Assembly: GCA_964576115.1 (NCBI GenBank)
Contig: CAZNUA010000037.1
Location: forward strand, 1-34,497
DNA length: 34,497 nt
Direction: 5' to 3'
Origin: CAYSYY01 sp964576115 [NCBI: uncultured Gemmatimonadota bacterium]
Lineage (GTDB): Bacteria; Blakebacterota; Blakebacteria; Blakebacterales
Each line of letters starts with the position of its first letter. Positions within the stretch are counted from its first letter, which is position 1. Position numbers and translations under genes: made by a program. The notes beneath the pieces are model-generated. The model worked only from the letters and a program-made list of their open reading frames with translations, was not told where the DNA came from and made no database searches. Of the stretch, positions 7,158 through 15,615 are shown piece after piece.

Positions 7158-8366
7158 ATGGAGGCGGAAACGGGAACGGAAACGAGGCAGGCTCAAGGTA
7201 CAGGCGGTACCGGAACCGTGCGTAAATACATCTTCTGTGCCTTCGGTCTGGTGGTTCTGGTCGCTTCGGGGATCAGTTTCTACCAGAGCCGCCACCGCGC
7301 TGAACCGGTCGTGATCGGTGAGGGCGTGACGCAGGTCCGCAAACTGAGCGAGTACTTCTCTCCCCTGGCGGGAAGCGTCAACGACTGCAACCTGTACTTC
7401 CTTGAGGGCGAACGACCGGGAGCGACGATCTTCGTTCTGGGCGGTTCGCACCCCGAGGAGCCTGCCGGGCGGCTGGCGCCCTGGCTCTTTGCCGAGAACG
7501 GGGTCATGGAGGCGGGGCGGCTCATCGTCGCCATGAGCGGGAACCGCAGCGCCACCACCGTCACCCGCATCAGCGGCGGCTACCCGCCCGATTTCACCAT
7601 CCCGACCGATTGGGGCGGACAGACCTTCCGCATGGGTGACCGCTGGTCGAACCCGCTCGACCAGTGGCCCGATCCCGAGGTCTACATCCACCACCCCAGC
7701 CGCCAGAATCTGGCCTATGTGGACATCCGTAATCTCAACCGCTGCTGGCCGGGACGGCCCGACGGCACCCTGACAGAACGCACCTGCTACGCTTTCATGG
7801 AGCTGATCCGCACCGAGGAGGTCGACATCTTCATCGACCTGCACGAGGCCGAACTGCAGTACCCGGTGATCAGCACCATCGTGGCCCACGAGGACGGGGT
7901 CGATCTGGCCACCTTCGTTTCGATGATGCTGACCGACATGGAAGGCTTCAAGATGGGGCTGGAGTATTCGCCGAAAAGCCTGCACGGGCTCAGTCACCGC
8001 GAGGTGGGGGATTACTCAGATGCCATCAGCCTGCTCTTCGAAGCCCCCGAACCTTTCCTCGACGCCACCCGGGGGCGCACCACCCGCGAACAGCTTCTGA
8101 CCGGCAAGGACGAGTTCGTCGTCAAGGCCGGCGAGCACGGTCTGCTCTTCGAAAAGATCGACGAAAACGGCTGGCCGATCGACGTGCGGGTCGGCCGGCA
8201 CACCTCGGCCATACTGCAGACCATGGAGATCTGGTCGATGGATCACCCCGACCGCCCGCTCATCTGCAGCGGCGTACCCCGCTACGCCGAGGTGATCGCC
8301 AACGGCGTCGGGCATTACCTGCACGATCCGGCCCGGGCCGCGCCCGGCCGTGTCTATTACGAGTAA
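7158..8366 (+). CDS. Membrane-anchored M14/aspartoacylase-like zinc hydrolase
   Basis: A 402-residue protein. Residues 1-22 are polar, 23-42 form a hydrophobic anchor, and the rest is probably periplasmic. Zinc-hydrolase signatures of the M14/succinylglutamate desuccinylase group are present. GGSHPEE has His98 and Glu101 as likely zinc ligands; VDIRNLNRCWPG fits the conserved N-x-N-R substrate-binding stretch; FIDLHEA has His229 as the third ligand; and LLFEAPEPF has Glu295 as the likely general base. Known poly-gamma-glutamate hydrolases of phage have a related carboxypeptidase fold, so in this cluster it may trim or release gamma-linked glutamate polymer. That role is inferred. It is 8 bp downstream of the small membrane protein gene. 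Confidence 0.8.
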   Translation: MEAETGTETRQAQGTGGTGTVRKYIFCAFGLVVLVASGISFYQSRHRAEPVVIGEGVTQVRKLSEYFSPLAGSVNDCNLYFLEGERPGATIFVLGGSHPEEPAGRLAPWLFAENGVMEAGRLIVAMSGNRSATTVTRISGGYPPDFTIPTDWGGQTFRMGDRWSNPLDQWPDPEVYIHHPSRQNLAYVDIRNLNRCWPGRPDGTLTERTCYAFMELIRTEEVDIFIDLHEAELQYPVISTIVAHEDGVDLATFVSMMLTDMEGFKMGLEYSPKSLHGLSHREVGDYSDAISLLFEAPEPFLDATRGRTTREQLLTGKDEFVVKAGEHGLLFEKIDENGWPIDVRVGRHTSAILQTMEIWSMDHPDRPLICSGVPRYAEVIANGVGHYLHDPARAAPGRVYYE

Positions 8367-8389
8367 CCGTGACCTGAACAAGGAGTGCT

Positions 8390-10081
8390 GTGGTGAAATC
8401 GGAGCGTTTTCATAGAATCCTGACCGGGGTTCTCATCCTGTCGTTCTTCACCGTCGTGACGGCGGTCACACCGGCCGCCGCCCAGGTGCCGGCCGGGGCG
8501 GTTGCCTCCGATCCGGCTTACGGGATGGTGAATCCCGACGAGGCGGGCTGTACCTCGATCATGGTGGCCAAAGGGGCCTCGACCGACGGATCGGTGATCA
8601 CCTGCCATTCGTGTGACGGCAACTACCGGACCTGGCTCAACATCGTGCCGCACACTACCCACCAGGCCGGTTCTGAGCGCGATATCTACTGGGGCCGGCT
8701 GCACACCGAGACCGCCTGGGACATGCGGCGGATGACTTTGAAAGGCACCATTCCCCAGGTCGGGGAAACCTGGGCCTACATGAACGTCGGCTACCCCTGC
8801 ATGAACGAGAAGGGGCTGGCCATCGGCGAGACCACTATCGGCGGCCGGGGCGACCTGCGCAACCGCGACGGACTGTTTCTGATCGAGAACCTGCAGGCGA
8901 TCGTGCTCGAGCGCTGCACCACGGCGCGCGAGGCGATCCGGCTCATCGGCGAGCTGGTGGCCGAGTACGGCTACGGCGACAACGGCGAGTGCCTGACCTT
9001 CGCCGATGCTCATGAAGTCTGGCACTTCGAGATCATGGGCAGCACCATCCTGGAGATCGGTGCGGTCTGGGCCGCGGTTCGCATTCCTGACGATCATGTC
9101 GGCGTCTCGGCCAACATCCCCCGCATCAGCACTCTCGACCTGGACGATCCCGACCACTACATGGCTTCGGACAACGTCTTCAGCCTGGCCGAGGAGATGG
9201 GCTGGTACGATCCCTCCAGCAACGAGCCCTTCAAGTGGTGGAAAGCCTACGGGCGGACCGACCGCGAGGGCAATCCGACCCCGCCGTACTCGACCCGCGA
9301 GTTCTTCATCCTGAGCACAATGGCGCCCTCCCTCGGGCTGACCCGTGACATGGAGGAACTGCCCTTCTCGGTCAAACCCGACGAGAAAGTCTCGGTCCGC
9401 GACGTCATGCGCTACTACCGCGAGACCTACGAGGGTACCGACCTCGACGCCTCGCAGAATCTGACCGTAGCCCAGCGCCGCTATAACCGTGAGACGGGGC
9501 AGTTCGAGGTAGGCGAGAAGGTCACCAGCCCGCTGGCGTGCAACTGGACGGTGGGCCGCGACCTGGGCCAGCTCGTGAACGAACTCGTACCCGGTACGGT
9601 CGAGAGCCAGCGCACCATCGCCATCGCGGGGTGCTCGTACTCGCAGGTGATCCAGTGTCGCGACTGGCTGCCCCCCGAGATCGGCACCGTGGCCTGGTTC
9701 TCCTTCGACAACCCGGGACAGAGCCCGCGCATTCCCATCTTCGCCGGCACTCTGCGTCTGCCGCCGAGCTTCGAAATTTGCTGCCAGCACCGCTTCCGCA
9801 CCGACGCCGCGGGGTGGTGGTTCCGGCGGGCCAACCGTCTCTCGATGATCGTCTGGGGCCGCACCCGGGGGATGATCGAAGAAGCCGTCATGGCTTTCGA
9901 GGACCGGGCCTTCACCGAGCTACCCGCCGTCGAGCAGATCTATCTCGACATGGTGAGGACCGATTACGACGCCGCCCGGGAGTACATCACCCAGTACACC
10001 AACGACTTCGCCCACGCCGCCATGCACAAGTGGTGGGAACTGGGCGATGAACTCTGGGCCATTTACGCCCGCGGGTGGTAG
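8390..10081 (+). CDS. Exported C69-family dipeptidase
   Basis: A 563-residue protein of the C69 (N-terminal nucleophile) dipeptidase family. A signal peptide (1-31, ending PAAAQ) is followed by GCTSIMVAKGASTDGSV, where Cys54 is the expected nucleophile exposed by processing. Also visible are CHSCDGNYR, the MNEKGLAIGETTIGGR segment typical of the family, and ECLTFADAHEVWHFEIMG. AAGGAG at 8380-8385 could serve GTG 8390 or, with better spacing, GTG 8393. It lies 23 bp after the zinc hydrolase gene and is the last gene before a strong hairpin, so it is likely the end of the pgs transcript. It may split short peptides made by the hydrolase, or be a general periplasmic peptidase. Confidence 0.88.
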   Translation: MVKSERFHRILTGVLILSFFTVVTAVTPAAAQVPAGAVASDPAYGMVNPDEAGCTSIMVAKGASTDGSVITCHSCDGNYRTWLNIVPHTTHQAGSERDIYWGRLHTETAWDMRRMTLKGTIPQVGETWAYMNVGYPCMNEKGLAIGETTIGGRGDLRNRDGLFLIENLQAIVLERCTTAREAIRLIGELVAEYGYGDNGECLTFADAHEVWHFEIMGSTILEIGAVWAAVRIPDDHVGVSANIPRISTLDLDDPDHYMASDNVFSLAEEMGWYDPSSNEPFKWWKAYGRTDREGNPTPPYSTREFFILSTMAPSLGLTRDMEELPFSVKPDEKVSVRDVMRYYRETYEGTDLDASQNLTVAQRRYNRETGQFEVGEKVTSPLACNWTVGRDLGQLVNELVPGTVESQRTIAIAGCSYSQVIQCRDWLPPEIGTVAWFSFDNPGQSPRIPIFAGTLRLPPSFEICCQHRFRTDAAGWWFRRANRLSMIVWGRTRGMIEEAVMAFEDRAFTELPAVEQIYLDMVRTDYDAAREYITQYTNDFAHAAMHKWWELGDELWAIYARGW

Positions 10082-10121
10082 GCGGGCAGGTCCTGCCACC
10101 GATCGCCACAGCCGGTTTGTA

Positions 10122-10155
10122 CGCCCGCTCCGGGATTCTGGTCCCGGAGCGGGCG
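10122..10155 (+). terminator. Strong GC-rich hairpin closing the pgs cluster
   Basis: A perfect 14-bp inverted repeat (CGCCCGCTCCGGGA and its complement) surrounds a 6-nt loop, 40 bp after the C69 stop. A short pyrimidine-rich stretch (CTCCTCT) follows, but there is no long T tract, so it may be a weak intrinsic terminator or need Rho. It separates the pgs cluster from argG. Confidence 0.75.
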
Positions 10156-10208
10156 CTCCTCTGCCGAACTCCGTGATCATAACTGTCCCGAGAGGCCCCT
10201 CTTTTCAC

Positions 10209-10238
10209 TTGTAACCTGGATGGTTGCGGACTTCTTAT
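10209..10238 (+). promoter_or_regulatory. Candidate promoter for the argGH operon
   Basis: TTGTAA (10209-10214) and TCTTAT (10233-10238) are 18 bp apart, each matching the sigma70 consensus at about four of six positions. They lie between the hairpin at 10122-10155 and argG. An 8-bp inverted repeat (CCGGGATC at 10255-10262, GATCCCGG at 10281-10288) could fold in the leader. No ARG box is recognisable. Confidence 0.3.
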
Positions 10239-10310
10239 GACCTGCTCCCGTAGCCGGGATCAGGCCTCAGAGCGGTGTCCGATCCCGGGTACCGGCCGGG
10301 AGGTTCGGTC

Positions 10311-11558
10311 ATGAGTGAGAAGGTCATCCTCGCCTACAGCGGCGGTCTCGACACCTCGGTGATCCTCAAGTGGCTCCTCGTCGAAGGCTATGAGGTCATC
10401 GCCTATATCGCCGATGTGGGCCAGCGCGACGACCTGGAAGCGGCCCGGGCCAAGGCTCTCGAGACCGGTGTCAGCACGGTCTATGTCGAGGATCTCAAGC
10501 GGGAATTCGTCACTGACTTCATCTTCCCGGCTTTCAAGGCCAACGCCATCTACGAAGGCCGCTACCTGCTGGGGACCGCCCTGGCACGACCGCTGATCGC
10601 GAAGCGTCAGATCGAGATCGCGGCCGCCGAGGAAGCCCCGTACGTCGCGCACGGCGCGACGGGGAAGGGGAACGACCAGGTCCGGTTCGAGCTCTCCTAT
10701 TACGCCCTGAATCCCCGGATCAAGGTCCTCTCCCCCTGGAAAACCCCGGCCTTTCTCGATCAGTTCCAGGGCCGCAGCGATCTGCTCGCCTTTGCTGCTG
10801 AACACGGGATCGAGGTCACGGCCACGGCCGAGAAACCGTTCAGCGAGGACGAGAACCTGCTCCACATCTCGCACGAGGCCGGCATCCTCGAGGATCCCCT
10901 CTACGAGGCGACTGAGGAGGTCTATTCGTGGACCGTCGCTCCCGAGGCGGCCCCCGACGAGCCGGAGCGCATCGCGCTGACCTTCCAGGACGGCATCCCC
11001 GTCGAGGTGCGCAACCTCGACGACGGCACGGTGCACACCGACCCGCTCGAACTCTTCACCTACCTGAACTCCATCGGCAGCCGGCACGGCATCGGGCGGC
11101 TCGACATGGTCGAGAACCGCTATGTCGGGATCAAGTCGCGGGGCGTGTACGAAACCCCCGGCGGCACCATCCTGCATGCGGCGCACATGGATATCGAGGG
11201 CATCGCCATGGACCGCGAGGTGATGCGCCTGCGCAATATGCTCACCGCCAAACTCTCCGAACTGATCTACTACGGCTTCTGGTTCAGCCCCGAGATGGAC
11301 TTTTTGATGGCCGCCATCGATGCCAGTCAGGACGTCATCGACGGCACCGTCACCCTCAAGCTCTACAAGGGAGTCGCCCTGCCGGTGGCCCGGGAATCCT
11401 CGTCCTCGCTCTACGACCGGGAGTTCTCGAGCATGGATATCGAGGGCGGTTTCAACCAGGTCGATTCGGCCGGTTTCATCCGGACCAACGCCATCCGCCT
11501 GATGGCCCACAGCGCCATCATGAAGCGTAAGCACCGCCGTTGGGGGATGGACTCATGA
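10311..11558 (+). CDS. argG: Argininosuccinate synthase
   Basis: A 415-residue enzyme joining citrulline and aspartate with ATP in arginine synthesis. The start at 10311 is chosen because GGGAGG lies at 10298-10303 and the product then begins [17 protein letters not shown], as in the family. The ATP-pyrophosphatase loop SGGLDTS is at residues 10-16. Other family blocks are [60 protein letters not shown] and [10 protein letters not shown]. Its stop overlaps the argH start as ATGA (11555-11558). Length is slightly above the usual 400. Confidence 0.97.
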   Translation: MSEKVILAYSGGLDTSVILKWLLVEGYEVIAYIADVGQRDDLEAARAKALETGVSTVYVEDLKREFVTDFIFPAFKANAIYEGRYLLGTALARPLIAKRQIEIAAAEEAPYVAHGATGKGNDQVRFELSYYALNPRIKVLSPWKTPAFLDQFQGRSDLLAFAAEHGIEVTATAEKPFSEDENLLHISHEAGILEDPLYEATEEVYSWTVAPEAAPDEPERIALTFQDGIPVEVRNLDDGTVHTDPLELFTYLNSIGSRHGIGRLDMVENRYVGIKSRGVYETPGGTILHAAHMDIEGIAMDREVMRLRNMLTAKLSELIYYGFWFSPEMDFLMAAIDASQDVIDGTVTLKLYKGVALPVARESSSSLYDREFSSMDIEGGFNQVDSAGFIRTNAIRLMAHSAIMKRKHRRWGMDS

Positions 11559-12796
11559 CGCTCTGGAACGTGGGGGGCGAGACAGATCCCGAAGTGCTCC
11601 GCTTCTCGGCCGGTGATGAGTACCGGCTCGACCAGCGCCTTGTACCCTGCGACTGCCGGGCGTCGATCGCCCACGCCCGCATGCTGGGCTCGATCGGGGT
11701 TCTGACCGCCGATGAAGTGACCGACCTGACCGCCGGCCTGGAAGAGATCATCCGCCTGCATGCGGCCGGGGAGTTCGCCATCGCACCCGAACAGGAGGAT
11801 TGCCACACCGCCATCGAGCAGTGGCTGACGGCCGAGGTCGGCGAGGCCGGGCGGAAGATCCATGCCGGCCGCTCGCGTAATGATCAGGTGCTGACCGCCC
11901 TGCGGCTCTGGCAGAAGGACGCCCTGGCCGAGATGGACCTGCAGCTCGAGACCTACCGGACCGCCCTCTCGGCCCGGGCTGGCGAACTCGGATCGGTCGA
12001 GATGCCCGGCTATACCCACCTGCAACGAGCCATGCCGACCACGGCCGGGATCTGGCTTGGCGCCTTCGCCGAAGCTGCCGCGCAGGACCGCGAAATCCTG
12101 GCGAGCACGTGCGATCTGATCGATGCCTGTCCCCTGGGAACCGGGGCTGGATACGGGGTGCCGGTCTTCGAGCTGGATCGGGAGATGACCGCCCGCGAGC
12201 TGGGTTTCGCCCGGGTCGAGGAGAATCCGATCCACGCCCAGATGACCCGCGGGAAGTACGAAGCAGCCCTTCTGGCACTCTTTTCGCAGATCATGTTCGG
12301 CCTCAACCGCCTGGCCTGCGATCTACTGCTCTTCACCACCCGGGAATTCGGTTTTGTCACCCTGCCCGAGGAACTCTGCACCGGTTCCTCGATGATGCCG
12401 CAGAAGCGCAATCCCGATGTGCTCGAACTCATCAGGGCCCGCTACAGCGTCGTGCTGGCCCGGGAGTTCGAAGTCAGGAGCCTGATCGGCAACCTCATGA
12501 GCGGCTATCAGCGCGATCTCGGCCTGACCAAGGCCCCGCTCTTTGCCGCCTGTGACATCACCCTCACGAGTCTGGATATGATGCGCCGGGTAGTTGAAGG
12601 CTTCCAGTTGAACGAGGAGGCCTGTCGCCGGGCGCTGACACCGGAGCTGTATGCGACCGAGGAAGCCAACCGGCTCGTCCGGAAGGGACTGTCCTTCCGA
12701 GAGGCGTACCGGCAGATAGGAGAGAAGTACCGGCCGGGGACCGCTGGCGACATCGGTCGTTCCCATCCGGAGGCCGGGCTGGAGGATCGGCCCTGA
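11555..12796 (+). CDS. argH: Argininosuccinate lyase
   Basis: A 413-residue enzyme that splits argininosuccinate into arginine and fumarate. The start at 11555 (MTLWNVG) gives the ATGA overlap with argG and has GGGGGATGG just upstream. Fumarase/ASL superfamily signatures are [34 protein letters not shown] and the signature loop [12 protein letters not shown] containing the catalytic Ser. It is a little shorter than the usual 440-470 residues, mostly at the C-terminus. The last codons overlap the next gene by 4 bp, where CTGA joins a CTG start to the argH TGA. Confidence 0.96.
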   Translation: MTLWNVGGETDPEVLRFSAGDEYRLDQRLVPCDCRASIAHARMLGSIGVLTADEVTDLTAGLEEIIRLHAAGEFAIAPEQEDCHTAIEQWLTAEVGEAGRKIHAGRSRNDQVLTALRLWQKDALAEMDLQLETYRTALSARAGELGSVEMPGYTHLQRAMPTTAGIWLGAFAEAAAQDREILASTCDLIDACPLGTGAGYGVPVFELDREMTARELGFARVEENPIHAQMTRGKYEAALLALFSQIMFGLNRLACDLLLFTTREFGFVTLPEELCTGSSMMPQKRNPDVLELIRARYSVVLAREFEVRSLIGNLMSGYQRDLGLTKAPLFAACDITLTSLDMMRRVVEGFQLNEEACRRALTPELYATEEANRLVRKGLSFREAYRQIGEKYRPGTAGDIGRSHPEAGLEDRP

Positions 12797-13716
12797 CCCG
12801 CACGGTCGAGATAGCGGTCATCGGCGCCGGACCGGCTGGCTGCAGCGCTGCGGTCCAGTGCCTCAGGCTCGGTTCGCATCCCCTGCTCATCGACCGCAGC
12901 GGCCGCGCGGGGGGACTGATCGTCAACGCCTGGCGGATCGAGAACTATCCCGGTCTCGAGCCGGTCAACGGGCGCAGGTTTGCAGCCCGGCTGGCCGGCT
13001 TTCTCGACCGTTTCGGCCTCCAGGTCGAGCCGGGCGAGGTGACCGGCCTGACTGTCACAGAGACAGGTTTCCTTCTCGACATCACCGGCAGGGAGGCGAC
13101 CGCTCGCAGTGTCATCGTCGCCACCGGCACCAGGGCGGTTCCTCTGGATATTGCCGGGGCGCGTGAGTTCGAGGGATCGAAGCTCTTTTACGAAGTCGCC
13201 ATCCTGCTCGAACAGTACCCCGAACCCGAACGGATCGTCGTGATCGGAGGGGGCGAAGCGGCCCTGGATTACTCGCTCACCATCGCCGGGCAGGGAGCCG
13301 AAGTCATCCTGCTCGTGCGGGGTGACGGCCTGCGGGCGAATGAACGGCTCGTCGAGGCCGTCTCCCTCGCCGACCGGATCGAGACGATCCACGGAGTCGT
13401 CCCCGTCGGGCTCACGGAAGATGCCGGGGAAGTGGTCGTCGAGACTGCTTCGGTCGCGGGCGATCGGACTTTCACGGGTCAGGCCGTGATCGCGGCCATC
13501 GGTCGGGAACCGACACTGCCGGCTCTGGAGGGGGCTATCCTTCCCGCCGGTTCGGCCCGGGTCGCGACCCCTGTACCGGGACTCTACCTGGCCGGTGATG
13601 TCCGCCACGGTTCGCTGGGCCAGGCGGGAATGGCGGTCGGGGACGGGCTTGCAGCTGCCCGGCAGGCGGCATTGTATCTCAGGGGAACACAGCCATGGGT
13701 AAAGGAACGGGAATGA
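12793..13716 (+). CDS. Thioredoxin-reductase-like FAD/NAD(P) oxidoreductase without the CxxC pair; apparent CTG start
   Basis: A 307-residue flavoprotein if started at CTG 12793. That codon has GGAGG at 12781-12785 with 7-nt spacing and overlaps the argH stop. No ATG, GTG or TTG exists in frame nearby: the first one downstream (13039) would remove the FAD-binding Rossmann motif GAGPAG (11-16), and none appears in the 190 bp upstream. The NAD(P) motif GGGEAA is at 152-157, and the C-terminal FAD segment GLYLAGDVRHGSLGQAGMA is intact. The redox CxxC of thioredoxin reductases, expected shortly before the NAD(P) motif, is absent; only Cys17 and Cys23 occur near the N-terminus. It may pass electrons to a ferredoxin or flavodoxin, perhaps for the radical SAM gene that follows. 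Confidence 0.85.
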   Translation: MTRTVEIAVIGAGPAGCSAAVQCLRLGSHPLLIDRSGRAGGLIVNAWRIENYPGLEPVNGRRFAARLAGFLDRFGLQVEPGEVTGLTVTETGFLLDITGREATARSVIVATGTRAVPLDIAGAREFEGSKLFYEVAILLEQYPEPERIVVIGGGEAALDYSLTIAGQGAEVILLVRGDGLRANERLVEAVSLADRIETIHGVVPVGLTEDAGEVVVETASVAGDRTFTGQAVIAAIGREPTLPALEGAILPAGSARVATPVPGLYLAGDVRHGSLGQAGMAVGDGLAAARQAALYLRGTQPWVKERE

Positions 13717-14621
13717 AGCTCGAAATCGTTCACCAGACAGGTGAGGACGACCTGGCGCAAGTGTTCGTCGGTCGGCTCGAAGACGGGTCGCTGATCGAAC
13801 TGGTCGAGAGCGTGCAACCCCCCGTACCGCGCGACGAGAAATGGGTCCTGATCGTCTCGAACCTGAAGGGCTGCCCCGTCCGGTGCCCCATCTGCGACGC
13901 CGGTGGTTCGTACGCCGGCCCGCTCACCGCCGACGAGATCATGGGCCAGATCGCCTTTCTGGTCGAGCGTCGCTTTCCCGGTGGCCGGGTCCCGGTTTCC
14001 AAGCTCAAGGTGCAGTTCGCCCGTATGGGCGATCCGGCCTTCAACGATGCCGTTCTCGATGTTCTCGAAGAACTGCCCCGGCGGTTCGACGCTCCCGGAC
14101 TGATGCCCTGTGTCTCCACCATCGCTCCGGCCGGTCGCGAGACCTGGTTCGAACGTCTGCTCGAGATCAAGAGCCGGTTCTATCCCGACGGTCGCTTCCA
14201 GATGCAGTTTTCCCTGCATGCCACCGATGAATCCACCCGGCGGTTGATGGTGCCGACCCGGACGTGGAGTTTCGCTGAGATCGCTGCCTGGGGAGAGCGG
14301 TTCTGTTTCTCCGGCGACCGGAAAGTAACCCTCAACTTCGCCCCGGCTCGCGGATACCCCTTCGAACCGGAACGGCTTACGGCCTGGTTTTCCCCCGACT
14401 CCTTTCTCATCAAGCTGACGCCTGTCAATCCGACCCGGTCCTCTGCCCGATCGGATCTGGTCGGTCTGATCGACCCCGCTGATACGGCGGCCACGAACGC
14501 CCTCGTCGACCGGTTCCGGGCCTGCGGTTATGACACCCTGCTCAGCATCGGCGAGCTGCGCGAAAACGAGATCGGCTCGAACTGCGGGATGTATATCGCC
14601 GATATGATCCGGGAGAGCTGA
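13713..14621 (+). CDS. RlmN/Cfr-like radical SAM protein
   Basis: A 302-residue protein. The ATG at 13713 overlaps the previous stop as ATGA and has AAAGGA upstream; ATG 13695 is an alternative. The iron-sulfur motif is CPVRCPIC (Cys54, Cys58, Cys61; C-x3-C-x2-C). RlmN-like blocks follow in order: FARMGDPAFN (as GMGEPLLN), SLHATDESTRRLMVPT (as SLHA..IVP), LTPVNPTRSSARSD, and near the end SNCGMY with Cys291 at the place of the methyl-carrying cysteine of RlmN. The other mechanistic cysteine of RlmN, seven residues before the cluster motif (Cys118 in E. coli), is Ile47 here. It is also about 80 residues shorter than RlmN. So it is a clear relative but probably not a standard 23S rRNA A2503 methyltransferase. 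Confidence 0.85.
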   Translation: MKLEIVHQTGEDDLAQVFVGRLEDGSLIELVESVQPPVPRDEKWVLIVSNLKGCPVRCPICDAGGSYAGPLTADEIMGQIAFLVERRFPGGRVPVSKLKVQFARMGDPAFNDAVLDVLEELPRRFDAPGLMPCVSTIAPAGRETWFERLLEIKSRFYPDGRFQMQFSLHATDESTRRLMVPTRTWSFAEIAAWGERFCFSGDRKVTLNFAPARGYPFEPERLTAWFSPDSFLIKLTPVNPTRSSARSDLVGLIDPADTAATNALVDRFRACGYDTLLSIGELRENEIGSNCGMYIADMIRES

Positions 14622-14645
14622 CGATCGGGGGCGGCCGTTCGCGGG

Positions 14646-14666
14646 CGGTCACAGCGGCTGTGACCG
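14646..14666 (+). terminator. Hairpin downstream of the arg operon
   Basis: CGGTCACAG and its complement flank a CGG loop, 25 bp after the radical SAM stop. No T tract follows, so intrinsic termination is uncertain. Confidence 0.45.
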
Positions 14667-14845
14667 AACGGTAACACCACCTCGGTACAGCTTCGAACCG
14701 GACTCTCCTACCCGCCCACATTGCCAACCATAATTGCATGCCGGACAACATGTTGTGCCTGCCCGGGCCAGTTCCCGGCACGGTGGCACACATTCTGCTT
14801 TCGATACCGGTCAGACAGATTCAGTCAGAAACCGGGAGGCGGACC

Positions 14846-14941
14846 ATGACCGCACACCGATCTGTTTTGAGCCTTATCGTCGCAACTTTCGGTCTGCTCG
14901 ACCGGTTCGTGGTCAGCGCCGGGATCGGTGTCCGGTTCTGA
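14846..14941 (+). CDS. Possible 31-residue leader peptide
   Basis: An ATG at 14846 has GGGAGG (14834-14839) six bases upstream. The product would be 31 residues, mildly hydrophobic (SVLSLIVATFGLLDRFVV), ending at TGA 29 bp before the start of the exported protein at 14971. The ribosome site is good but short frames arise by chance in such DNA. It could be a small membrane protein, a translation-coupling leader, or not a gene. Confidence 0.3.
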   Translation: MTAHRSVLSLIVATFGLLDRFVVSAGIGVRF

Positions 14942-14970
14942 TCAGACCCATGTTTCGAGGAGAATCAATC

Positions 14971-15558
14971 ATGACGAAGAGAACAGGTTTCATCACTCTG
15001 GTTGTCCCGCTCGTGCTCGCGGTGACTTCCCCCACAATTTCCGCTCAGACCGGTTCGGATCACCTGCCCCCCGGTCACCCCCGGATCGGACCCCTCAGGC
15101 AGGCTCTCCACACCCCCGATTCGACCGCCGCCTGGCTTGGACAGTTCGCCGGCAGAGCCGAACAGGGAGAATCCGGGGTCACCGAACAACAGGGTTCGGC
15201 CGTCGGTTCGGTCCTGGGCGCCGGGCTCGGTATGGCAGCCGGTACGGCCGGGGCGTTACTAATCGCATCGGCCTCCGGCGGGGATTTCTTTGATCAGCTG
15301 GCAGTGGCGGGATTGAGCCTTCTGATCCTCGAACCCGTCGGGGTCGGAGTCGGGGCCCACCTGGGCAACGGCGGGCACGGCAGGGCCGGTTCGGCCATCG
15401 GGGCTTCGTTTGCCTCGTTCCTGCTCGGGAACCTGGCCCTGTCCGCGGTGGCCGGTGATGAGGAGATCAGTCCGGTATTCAGCTTCGCTGTCCTGGGTCT
15501 GCAGATCGGTTCGGCGGTCACGGCCGAGCGTCGCTCGGCGCGCAACAGAGAGCGATAG
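14971..15558 (+). CDS. Exported glycine-rich protein of unknown function
   Basis: A 195-residue protein. The start at 14971 has AGGAG at 14958-14962; an in-frame extension upstream has no such site. Residues 1-25 form a signal peptide with a likely cut after ISA. After a polar region (26-75) come hydrophobic segments rich in Gly and Ala with glycine-zipper character: GSVLGAGLGMAAGTAGALLIA, LAVAGLSLLILEPVGVGVGAHLG, and a third at about 140-180. It may be an outer-membrane or envelope-associated protein. I do not recognise the family. Confidence 0.65.
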   Translation: MTKRTGFITLVVPLVLAVTSPTISAQTGSDHLPPGHPRIGPLRQALHTPDSTAAWLGQFAGRAEQGESGVTEQQGSAVGSVLGAGLGMAAGTAGALLIASASGGDFFDQLAVAGLSLLILEPVGVGVGAHLGNGGHGRAGSAIGASFASFLLGNLALSAVAGDEEISPVFSFAVLGLQIGSAVTAERRSARNRER

Positions 15559-15568
15559 GGATGGGCGA

Positions 15569-15592
15569 GGCCCGGTCGGGAACGATCGGGCC
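15569..15592. terminator. Bidirectional hairpin between convergent genes
   Basis: A 10-bp stem with one G-T wobble closes a GGAA loop, midway between the stop at 15558 and the convergent minus-strand stop at 15616. It can fold in transcripts from either side. Confidence 0.55.
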
Positions 15593-15596
15593 CGGG

Positions 15597-15613
15597 CCGG
15601 GTAATGAACCCGG
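15597..15613 (-). terminator. Second hairpin directly after the GNAT-like gene stop
   Basis: CCGGGT and ACCCGG flank a 5-nt loop, two bases past the stop of the minus-strand gene. With the hairpin at 15569-15592 it would form a tandem terminator. Confidence 0.4.
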
Positions 15614-15615
15614 TT

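Larger units (their letters stand above)
14622..14970. other. 349-bp intergenic region
   Basis: It begins with a 9-bp stem and 3-nt loop hairpin at 14646-14666, a likely end for the arg operon. It also holds a 12-bp perfect palindrome, ACAACATGTTGT (14745-14756), which may be an operator, and a possible 31-codon leader gene (14846-14941). CATAAT at 14729-14734 resembles a -10 element but has no matching -35. I see no RNA gene. Confidence 0.5.
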
